Positions 31,013 through 37,271 of a stretch of 37,271 nucleotides of DNA are shown here, one piece after another. The notes beneath the pieces are model-generated. The model saw nothing but the letters and a program-made list of their open reading frames with translations. It did no database searches and had not been told where the DNA came from. The position numbers and the translations under genes are program-made. Each line of letters opens with the position of its first letter. Position 1 is the stretch's first letter. The stretch is from Granulicella sp. (GTDB lineage: Bacteria > Acidobacteriota > Terriglobia > Terriglobales > Acidobacteriaceae), in the NCBI GenBank assembly GCA_025357875.1, contig JANYLK010000186.1, forward strand, positions 1 to 37,271, given 5' to 3'.

Positions 31013-31762
31013 ATGAAAGCTACTGCGTTCGAATTCCGACTCCGACTCTGGATTTTCATCGTTATCTACGTGCTTGGATTTGTCGCGCCTTGGGACTTCG
31101 CGCTGCATCTCGATGGCACGGGTCCGAACGCCCATGTATGGGCTCGGCTTGCGGTGTTGCTGTCGCGGAATGGGGCGATGACGATTGCCGCGGCGTTCAA
31201 CGCAGTGCTGATTGCGGGCATTGTGTGCGCGGGCCTGGGCGCGTGGATGCGGACGTGGGGATCGGCGTATCTGGGCGTCGGTGTGATGCGCGACGGGCAG
31301 ATGCGCGGCGACGGCGTGGTCGCGGATGGGCCCTACCGCTATGTGCGGAATCCGCTGTACCTGGGCAACTGGATCGACACGCTGGCACTGGCGCTGCTGA
31401 TGCCGGCGAGTGGAGCGATCTTCACGCTTGTGTTCATCACCGTATTTCAGGTGCGGCTGATTCTTGGCGAAGAGGCGTTCCTTCGCGAGAAGCTTGGCGA
31501 GGCGTATGTGGAGTATTGCGCGAAGGTGCCACGGATTCTTCCTGCACTGCGAGCGCGTGTGGCGGGATCGGGCGCGCGTCCTCACTGGATGCATGCGGGA
31601 ATGGCGGAGATTTTCATGTGGGGTGTGACTGCTTCGTTCGCGGTGCTTGGCTGGCGATACGATGCGGAGTTGCTGATTCAGTGCGTGCTGGTGTGGCTGG
31701 GCGTGTCGATGGTGGTGCGTGCATTTGCGAAGCCCGCGGGTCAGGCCGTTGCGACGAATTGA
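31013..31762 (+). CDS. Isoprenylcysteine carboxyl methyltransferase (ICMT)-like membrane protein
   Basis: A 249-residue membrane protein with about five helices. The signature GPYRYVRNPLYLGNWIDTLA (the SAM-binding region of the ICMT/PEMT methyltransferase group) and EEAFLREKLGEAYVEYCAKV near the end of the core domain are clear. ATG 31013 follows TGACCTCCT, with no strong ribosome-binding site. The bacterial family methylates varied lipids or small molecules, so the substrate is open. A further hydrophobic extension of about 60 residues after the core (AEIFMWGVTASFAVLGWRY, LLIQCVLVWLGVSMVV) is unlike the shortest family members. It is convergent with the HU gene. Confidence 0.8.
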   Translation: MKATAFEFRLRLWIFIVIYVLGFVAPWDFALHLDGTGPNAHVWARLAVLLSRNGAMTIAAAFNAVLIAGIVCAGLGAWMRTWGSAYLGVGVMRDGQMRGDGVVADGPYRYVRNPLYLGNWIDTLALALLMPASGAIFTLVFITVFQVRLILGEEAFLREKLGEAYVEYCAKVPRILPALRARVAGSGARPHWMHAGMAEIFMWGVTASFAVLGWRYDAELLIQCVLVWLGVSMVVRAFAKPAGQAVATN

Positions 31763-31785
31763 TGAAGAATGGGGCTGGGCGGGGT

Positions 31786-31890
31786 GGGTATGTGTCGGGC
31801 CTTCAGCCCTCTGGTTTATTGGCGGCCGGAACCTAGACCTTCGGCCTAGATTACAAGGCTGGTATATGCCGGCCCTTCATCCCTTAGACC
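31786..31890 (-). repeat. Family D repeats, inverted orientation
   Basis: GGTATGTGTCGGGCCTTCAG then CCCTC, followed by CCTAGACCTTCGGCCTAG and GGCTGGTATATGCCGGCCC. These are reverse complements of the copies at 14313-14470. Confidence 0.75.
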
Positions 31891-31910
31891 TGTGCCCTGA
31901 TGCGGAGAGG

Positions 31911-31948
31911 CCCCATGGTCGACGCGAAGATGCTGCGTTGACCATGGG
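31911..31948 (-). terminator. Long hairpin of family A type between convergent genes
   Basis: CCCCATGGTCGACGC ... GCGTTGACCATGGGG forms a stem of about 15 pairs with one mismatch. It lies between the convergent ICMT-like and HU genes and could end transcription from both sides, although no U-tract follows. Its flanks fit an inverted copy of the repeat at 23012. Confidence 0.45.
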
Positions 31949-31971
31949 GCTCTCGGCGGTCCAGGGGAGAG

Positions 31972-32268
31972 CTACTTCTTTGGCGGAGCGATCGTGTCCT
32001 TCGCAACCTTCGCGACGCGGAACTTGACCACGGTCTTCGCTTTGATCTTGATCGGCTCGCCGGTCTGTGGGTTACGGCCCATGCGCGCCTTGCGCTCTGC
32101 CTTCACCAGTTTCCCGATGCCGGGAATGGTGAACTCACCGTTTTTCTTGGTCTCCTTGACGGCGGTATCGGCCAGCAGTTCGAGGCTTGCTGCTGCGTCT
32201 TTGTTGGTGATTCCCAGCTTCTCCGCCATGTGGCGAACCAGCGCGGTCTTGGTCATTCCCTTTGCCAT
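31972..32268 (-). CDS. HU-family DNA-binding protein
   Basis: A 98-residue histone-like protein that bends and compacts DNA as a dimer. ATG 32268 is preceded by GGAG 8 bases upstream; longer readings to 32343 lack a ribosome-binding site. The sequence starts MAKGMTKTALVRHMAEKLGI and has LVKAERKARMGRNPQTGEPI, the DNA-binding arm with the GRNPxTGE signature, and KIKAKTVVKFRVAK. The C-terminal Lys/Pro tail is short. Its upstream 460 bases, shared with the divergent DUF3857 gene, contain no other gene; a small ACAGG...CCTGT inverted repeat occurs near 32468-32485. Confidence 0.92.
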   Translation of the reverse strand: MAKGMTKTALVRHMAEKLGITNKDAAASLELLADTAVKETKKNGEFTIPGIGKLVKAERKARMGRNPQTGEPIKIKAKTVVKFRVAKVAKDTIAPPKK

Positions 32269-32728
32269 ATCTGTTGCTCCTTCGATCCAGGTTTGGGTTA
32301 CATGCTGCGTTGTGTTGCTGTGGGTTGGTTCAACTGTCCGCATCGACCTAATTTGAAAACCATATCCATGCTGTGAAATAGCCGGTGTTTATGCGGGTGC
32401 TGAGAAACCTACCGCAATTTACGATCAGCCTTTCGGGAACCATTGTCAATGGGTTTTATGGGGTTTCCACAGGTATTTTGCCTGTTTCTTCGGTTTTTGT
32501 CCGATTCAGGGCACAAATTACGAAGATTGCGGAAAATATTGGCGCTTGTTGAGTAGAAATGCGCTTTCGCAGACACAGGTCGAGCGCGTCATGTGCGACC
32601 TGATTTTGCTCCTCCGCTTCCCCAATCCAGGCAGCGTGCGCAAGCTGTGCCCTTCACGCGCTCCAGGCTCTCCGATTCCCGCAATTCTCTAGACTCCCGG
32701 CAATCGCTCTGCTATACCGGGGACACCT

Positions 32729-35700
32729 ATGCGTTGCTCTGCAGTGAAGTTCTGCACACTTGCGGCTGTGATGGTTGCTGCGATTGGCTACTGCCCCTCT
32801 CCCTTGATACTGGCGCAAACGACGGGTGCTGCTACGGCATCCGCGGCCGCCAACGCGAAGGCATCGACCTACGCGGATGAGTCGATCGTGATCGAGCGCA
32901 GTGACTCCATCTACACCTTTGCCGCCGACGGCACCGGCTTTCAGGATCGGACCATCGTGGCGCGCGTGCAGACCGATGCGGCCGTCCGCACGCTGGGCGT
33001 CATCTCGGTTGCCTACGCGGGCAACTCGCAGCATGTGGAGTTCCTGTACGCTCGCGTGCGTCATCCCGACGGAACGGTTGGGGAAAGCGTTCCCACAGAA
33101 GCCATCGAAATGCCTGCGCCGGTTACACGCGAAGCTCCGTTCTACAGCGATCTCAAGGAGAAACAGCTTCCCATTCGCAGTCTTCGCGTTGGCGACACAC
33201 TGGAGTGGAAGGCCCGCATCACCACGACCAAGTCGGAGGCGCCTGGGCAGATCTGGGGTCAGGAGAGTTTTGTCGACGGCGCCGTCGTCCTCGACCAGAC
33301 CATTGAACTTCGCATCCCTGTTGGCATCTCGTTCAAAGTCTGGAGTCCAACCGCCAAGCCGGTCGAGTCGGATGTACCCGCCACAAAAGCCACGCCTGCT
33401 CTGCACGTCTACCGCTGGACTTCGTCGCAGCTCAAACCAACTGCCGGTAAAGAGGCTGAGGCCGCCGCGGAGGCGAAGAAGAAAGCAGTGTGGACGGCCG
33501 ATGAGGAGCTCGACGCCGAACAGGGCAAGCTGCCAACCATTGCGTGGACAACTTTCAAATCGTGGGAAGAGGTAGGCGGCTGGTATCGCACCGTGGCAGG
33601 CGACCGAGCCGTGCCCAGCGCCGAGATCAAATCTAAAGTCGCGGAGTTGATTGCCGGTAAGTCAACGGACGAGGAAAAAATTCGCGTGCTTTACGGCTAT
33701 GTTGCAACGCAGATTCGCTACATCGGTGTGGCGTTTGGGATTGGTCGCTACCAGCCGCACACCGCCACAGAGATTCTCGGCAACCAGTATGGCGACTGCA
33801 AGGACAAGCACACGCTGCTGGCCGCGATGCTGTCGGCTGCAGGCATTCAGTCGGACGCAGTGCTGATCGGCGCGGGTGTCCGCTTCAATGCTGACGTGCC
33901 TTCACCGTCGGCGTTCAATCACCTCATCACACACCTCACTGTTGCGGGCCAGCCGGTCTGGCTCGACACTACGGCTGAGATAGCGCCGTATCGAATGCTG
34001 GTGTCGGTGATCCGCGACAAGCATGCGCTTATTGTTCCCACAGTCTCTACTAAGGCTGCATATATAGACCGCACTCCAAACGATCCTCCGTTCGCTTCGA
34101 TGAGTTCGTGGAAGGCGGTTGGCTCTCTTGATAAAGATGGAGTCTCCACGTCGCGGATCACCTACTCGACGCGCGGGGATGAAGAGCTTCTGTATCGAGC
34201 TGCGTTGCGCCAGATCGCGCCGGCGCAGTACAGCGAGGCCATCCAGCGGGTCTCTGAATCGATGGGGTACCAGGGCACGGCAAATCATCCCGAGTTCAGC
34301 AGTCCTGAACAAACGGTCGATCCACTGAAGTGGAGCTATGACTATCGTCGCGAACAGGGAGGCGATTGGGAGCACTACAAGATTATTCCCCAGACCAGAT
34401 ACAACTCGCTGCCGTTAGTGGACGAGAAGAATTCTCCGATCCAATCGATCGAGTTGGGCTGGCCGCGCACCGAAACCAGTACAGCCGAGATGAAGCTGCC
34501 TGACGGCTGGGGCGTCGTGCTTCCGGAAGCGACGCACGCCAAGTCGGACTTCGCGACTCTCGATGAGACCTACCACTTCGACAAAGGGATCGTCTATGCC
34601 AACCTCCGTGTTGTGGTCCTCAAGGAAAAAGTCCCGGCCACGCAATGGAAGGCTTACAAGAAGTGGACTGACGACGCGGGGCTGAACAATCAGGTGTATA
34701 TCCAGCTTGTCCGCCACGATGCGGGGGCGAAGATCCTGCCGGGCGCGACTGCAAAGTCCGCTGCCACTGCTGCAATAACTTCGGCCACGGATGACATGCC
34801 ATCTGCGGCGGCTGCGAAGTTGATCAAACAGGCATACGACGACATCGAGAAGAGTGATCTTATTAGCGCGAAGGACTTGCTCGATAAGGCGGGCAAGCTC
34901 AGCCCTGACCAGGAATATTTCTGGAACACCAGCGGCTACCTTCGTTTCCGCAGCGGTGAAGCGACCGAGGCTCTCGCCGATTACAAGAAGGAGCTTGACC
35001 TCCATCCGGCGGCGTACCAGCGCATGTACCCGGTCATCATTAACCTGCAGTTTGCACTGGACCAGCGCAAGGATGCTGCGGACTCACTGCGCGCCTGGTC
35101 GAAGGCCGATCCGGTCGAGCCGACGCCGGTGGTGCAGCTACTGGGCATGCTGATTGCAGATAACGACGCTAAAACAGCTGTCGCCGAGGGAGAGGCTGCG
35201 CTGACGCGGCTGCCCGGGGACGGCAAGAACGACAACGTCCACGTATTGCTGGGCCAGGCGTACCTGATGGCCGGCGACAAGCCAAAGGGTGCAGCGATGC
35301 TGCGCGCAGTCCTGGAGAGATCGCAGGATGGGGGCGTGCTGAACAATGCCGCCTACAGTCTGGCCGACGCCTCGCTGGAGCTGGCGCTGGCCGAAAGCTC
35401 CACTCGCGCTGCGCTGGACAAACTCACCGAGGAGAGCTCTTCGTGGACGCTCGACGAAGATCCGCAGCTTCTGTTTGTTAAGAGTCATCTCATCACCGCC
35501 GCCTGGGATACGCTCGGCTGGACGCTCTTCCGCGAAGGCAAGCTGGACGAGGCGTTTACTTATCTGCAGGCCGGCTGGAGTAACACGCAGAGCCTCGACA
35601 CTGGCAAGCATATGGGCGATATCCTGGTTGCGCGGGGCGACAAGTCTGGTGCGCTCGCCGCCTACGAACTGGCCATCGCTGCGGAACCTGGATACAACGC

Positions 35701-36064
35701 CATGGGCGTCCGCATCGAACCCAGCGACAAGCAAAAGACGGTCCAGGCCCTGGCCGACGCGCTCCGCACCAGAGGCGTCAAGTCACCCTCCAAAACACCA
35801 CATGACCGGCTGCTCGAATTGCGCACTATCTCGCTTGGCCCTGCCACCGGAGGCAGCAGCGATGGCTCGTACCGAATTCTGGTCAAGGAGGGTAAGGCCA
35901 TGCGCTCCGAACCGGCCGGAGATAAGTCTGTCCCGGGAGCCGAAGCCATGCTCGCTGCAGCCAATTTCGCCCGATTCATTCCAGCCGGATCGTACGCCAC
36001 GCTGGTTCGCACGGTCTACGTTAGTTGCCTCGTCAAAGCATGCGAACTGTTCCTCGAACCGTGA
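32729..36064 (+). CDS. Secreted DUF3857 / transglutaminase-like / TPR protein
   Basis: A 1111-residue exported protein. ATG 32729 has GGGGA 6 bases upstream; residues 1-29 are a signal peptide. A DUF3857 domain covers about 45-240 (IVIERSDSIYTFAADGTGFQ, RTIVARVQTDAAVRTLG). A transglutaminase-like domain covers about 290-420 with the full triad: C357 (YGDCKDKHTLLAAML), H398 (FNHLITHL) and D413 (WLDTTA). DUF3858-like strands follow, then several TPR-like helices from about 690 to 985 (GEATEALADYKKELDLHP, VHVLLGQAYLMAGDKPKGA, DTLGWTLFREGKLDEAFTYL). The last 60 residues resemble a TonB-C-like cap (ARFIPAGSYATLVR). Genes of this architecture are common in Acidobacteria and Bacteroidetes; the cross-linked or cleaved substrate is unknown. 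Confidence 0.85.
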   Translation: MRCSAVKFCTLAAVMVAAIGYCPSPLILAQTTGAATASAAANAKASTYADESIVIERSDSIYTFAADGTGFQDRTIVARVQTDAAVRTLGVISVAYAGNSQHVEFLYARVRHPDGTVGESVPTEAIEMPAPVTREAPFYSDLKEKQLPIRSLRVGDTLEWKARITTTKSEAPGQIWGQESFVDGAVVLDQTIELRIPVGISFKVWSPTAKPVESDVPATKATPALHVYRWTSSQLKPTAGKEAEAAAEAKKKAVWTADEELDAEQGKLPTIAWTTFKSWEEVGGWYRTVAGDRAVPSAEIKSKVAELIAGKSTDEEKIRVLYGYVATQIRYIGVAFGIGRYQPHTATEILGNQYGDCKDKHTLLAAMLSAAGIQSDAVLIGAGVRFNADVPSPSAFNHLITHLTVAGQPVWLDTTAEIAPYRMLVSVIRDKHALIVPTVSTKAAYIDRTPNDPPFASMSSWKAVGSLDKDGVSTSRITYSTRGDEELLYRAALRQIAPAQYSEAIQRVSESMGYQGTANHPEFSSPEQTVDPLKWSYDYRREQGGDWEHYKIIPQTRYNSLPLVDEKNSPIQSIELGWPRTETSTAEMKLPDGWGVVLPEATHAKSDFATLDETYHFDKGIVYANLRVVVLKEKVPATQWKAYKKWTDDAGLNNQVYIQLVRHDAGAKILPGATAKSAATAAITSATDDMPSAAAAKLIKQAYDDIEKSDLISAKDLLDKAGKLSPDQEYFWNTSGYLRFRSGEATEALADYKKELDLHPAAYQRMYPVIINLQFALDQRKDAADSLRAWSKADPVEPTPVVQLLGMLIADNDAKTAVAEGEAALTRLPGDGKNDNVHVLLGQAYLMAGDKPKGAAMLRAVLERSQDGGVLNNAAYSLADASLELALAESSTRAALDKLTEESSSWTLDEDPQLLFVKSHLITAAWDTLGWTLFREGKLDEAFTYLQAGWSNTQSLDTGKHMGDILVARGDKSGALAAYELAIAAEPGYNAMGVRIEPSDKQKTVQALADALRTRGVKSPSKTPHDRLLELRTISLGPATGGSSDGSYRILVKEGKAMRSEPAGDKSVPGAEAMLAAANFARFIPAGSYATLVRTVYVSCLVKACELFLEP

Positions 36065-36170
36065 GACTCTGGTGTGTTTGGAACTGTTCCGGGCGGGTCA
36101 ATCGATATAGCATTAGCGTAGACTTTGAGTTGCCGACGCATCCACAACGCATCCTTGGAGCGAACGTTGG

Positions 36171-37271
36171 ATGACGGATATTTGCATCGAGCGCGTGCTA
36201 GACAGGCCGGACCTCGCCACGACCATTCTCGTTCCATCTCGATTTGACGAGTCAACCCCGGCCGAACTACTTCAAGCGGGGTTCGCCCAATTTGCGTCGG
36301 AGAATCTGTTTCATTTGTCGCCTGACGGCATCCTTGTCACCGACGGTAAAGGCATCATCCGCGCTGCGAATGTGCGCACCGCTGAATTGTTTGGATATGC
36401 GCCTGATGAACTGATTGGGCTGCCGGTGGACAGCCTGGTTCCCGTTCGGCTGCGGGGACGGCATCCTGCGCATCGCGAGAACTACTCGGCGCATCCGCGT
36501 ACTCGGCAGATGGGTGCGGCGATGAATCTGTGCGCATTGCGCAAGGATGGCACGGAGTTCCCTGTCGACATCATGCTGAAGCCGGTGGACACTACGTTCG
36601 GCCCGGTGGTGATCAGCTTTGTGCGCGATGTGACCGAGCAGCGCGCTGCGCTTGAAGCGCTGCGCATCAACGATCAGCAACTTCGCTCCGTCATTGAAAG
36701 CATCGGCGACTACGCCATCTATCTGCTCGATCCGGACGGCCACATTATCACGTGGAATCCTGGCGGCGAGCGGATCAAGGGCTATACCTCGGACGAGATT
36801 CTGGGCAAGCATTTCTCGCGCTTCTTCACCCAGGCAGAGCTGGATCGCGGCCGTCCCGCTGAACTTTTGCGCCTGGCCGCAGCGCGTGGACGCATCGAGG
36901 AAGAAGGCTGGCGCATTCGCAAGGATGGCTCGCACTTCTGGAGCAACAGCATTATGACGGTGATCCGCGACTCGGACGGCAAGGTCTCCGGCTACTCCAA
37001 GGTGACGCGCGACTTCACCGACCGCAAGCGCGCCGAAGAGGCGATCATGCTGCAGCTCTCGACTGCGCTGCTGGCGAATCTCGATGCAAGCACGCTGCTG
37101 GACGCTATCTCGGCGAGCATTCGCGAGGTGATTCCCTATGATGCCGCCGGCCTGGCGCTCTACGATCCGGTCGAAGGCGATCTGGCCATGCAGATTCTCG
37201 GCGAACACGATCACGGAAACTTCCCGCGCGAGATTCGGCTGCCGCTTGAGGGCACCGCAGCGGGGCTCGCC
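36171..37271 (+). CDS. PAS-PAS-GAF sensory protein (3' end outside window)
   Basis: The first 367 codons of a signalling protein. ATG 36171 has GGAG 10 bases upstream. PAS 1 covers about 40-150 (FHLSPDGILVTDGKGIIRAA then NVRTAELFGYAPDELIG, RKDGTEFPVDIML, SFVRDVTEQ). PAS 2 covers about 165-285 (YAIYLLDPDGHIITWNPGGE, GYTSDEILGKHFSRFF, RIRKDGSHFWSNSIM, KVTRDFTDRKRAEE). A GAF domain begins near 295 (LLANLDASTLLDAISASIRE) and is cut at LPLEGTAAGLA. The output domain is unseen: a histidine kinase or a sigma-54 (FhlA-type) activator are both common with this front end. There are no membrane helices in the visible part. Confidence 0.8.
   Translation, partial: MTDICIERVLDRPDLATTILVPSRFDESTPAELLQAGFAQFASENLFHLSPDGILVTDGKGIIRAANVRTAELFGYAPDELIGLPVDSLVPVRLRGRHPAHRENYSAHPRTRQMGAAMNLCALRKDGTEFPVDIMLKPVDTTFGPVVISFVRDVTEQRAALEALRINDQQLRSVIESIGDYAIYLLDPDGHIITWNPGGERIKGYTSDEILGKHFSRFFTQAELDRGRPAELLRLAAARGRIEEEGWRIRKDGSHFWSNSIMTVIRDSDGKVSGYSKVTRDFTDRKRAEEAIMLQLSTALLANLDASTLLDAISASIREVIPYDAAGLALYDPVEGDLAMQILGEHDHGNFPREIRLPLEGTAAGLA

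Noticed and set aside
1-37271. tRNA or rRNA genes and insertion-sequence transposases
   Set aside because: No cloverleaf-like T-arm/acceptor combination, rRNA segment or transposase motif was noticed on either strand; a covariance-model search would be decisive for tRNAs.

Overview
The window looks like chromosomal DNA of an acidobacterium (class Terriglobia, Acidobacteriaceae-like: the Granulicella/Edaphobacter/Terriglobus type). That placement is inferred from gene content: a TonB-dependent-receptor-like protein with an N-terminal carboxypeptidase-regulatory domain, an NHL/choice-of-anchor-D surface protein with a C-terminal membrane tail, a DUF3857/transglutaminase/TPR protein, GC-rich DNA and a very high load of short interspersed hairpin repeats. 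No rRNA, tRNA, CRISPR array or transposase gene was found.

Layout. 1-5.6 kb (minus): start of a TonB-receptor-like protein cut by the window edge, a small outer-membrane beta-barrel protein, and a 1062-codon NHL/anchor-D protein coupled to it. 5.7-15.1 kb (plus): an ArsR-type regulator followed by six genes of a Hyf-type membrane complex (hyfB-C-E-F-G-I-like). The large subunit lacks all four [NiFe]-ligand cysteines, so this is best called an energy-converting hydrogenase-related (Ehr) complex, not a hydrogenase. Every gap in this operon holds interspersed repeats. 15.3-20.1 kb (minus): an SRPBCC protein, a secreted GH27 alpha-galactosidase, thrS and a 47-residue membrane protein. 20.3-24.8 kb (plus): folC, plsC, a class-I glutamine-amidotransferase-like hydrolase and rsmG. 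24.76-26.9 kb: two parS palindromes, several DnaA-box-like 9-mers, then parA and parB. 27.2-37.3 kb: a ClC antiporter, decayed remnants of two genes, a secreted amidohydrolase, an ICMT-like methyltransferase, an HU protein (minus), a DUF3857/transglutaminase/TPR protein and a truncated PAS-PAS-GAF sensor.

The most striking signal is the repeat system. Four hairpin families (called A-D here) plus a short CGAACCTCGAA tract (E) make up most non-coding DNA and also sit in frame inside thrS, folC, hyfG and plsC. Family A keeps an outer GGGTGCCCCAT...GTGGGG frame while its inner arms change to at least six unrelated but self-complementary sequences. That covariation suggests the hairpin, not the sequence, is maintained. 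Every recognised copy left of about 25 kb points one way whatever the direction of the surrounding gene, and the few copies to the right are inverted. The flip coincides with rsmG-parS-parA, with DnaA-box-like sequences and with a change of the plus strand from C-rich to G-rich. I infer a replication origin near 24.8-25.1 kb and repeats whose orientation follows the replication fork, as expected if they were spread by a single-strand (HUH/Y1, REP-associated) transposase acting elsewhere in the genome.

How the genes work together: the Hyf-like genes form one proton- or ion-translocating membrane module with no visible electron-input subunit. rsmG, parS, parA and parB form the usual origin-proximal segregation locus. 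The remaining genes are individual housekeeping, envelope or secreted catabolic functions.
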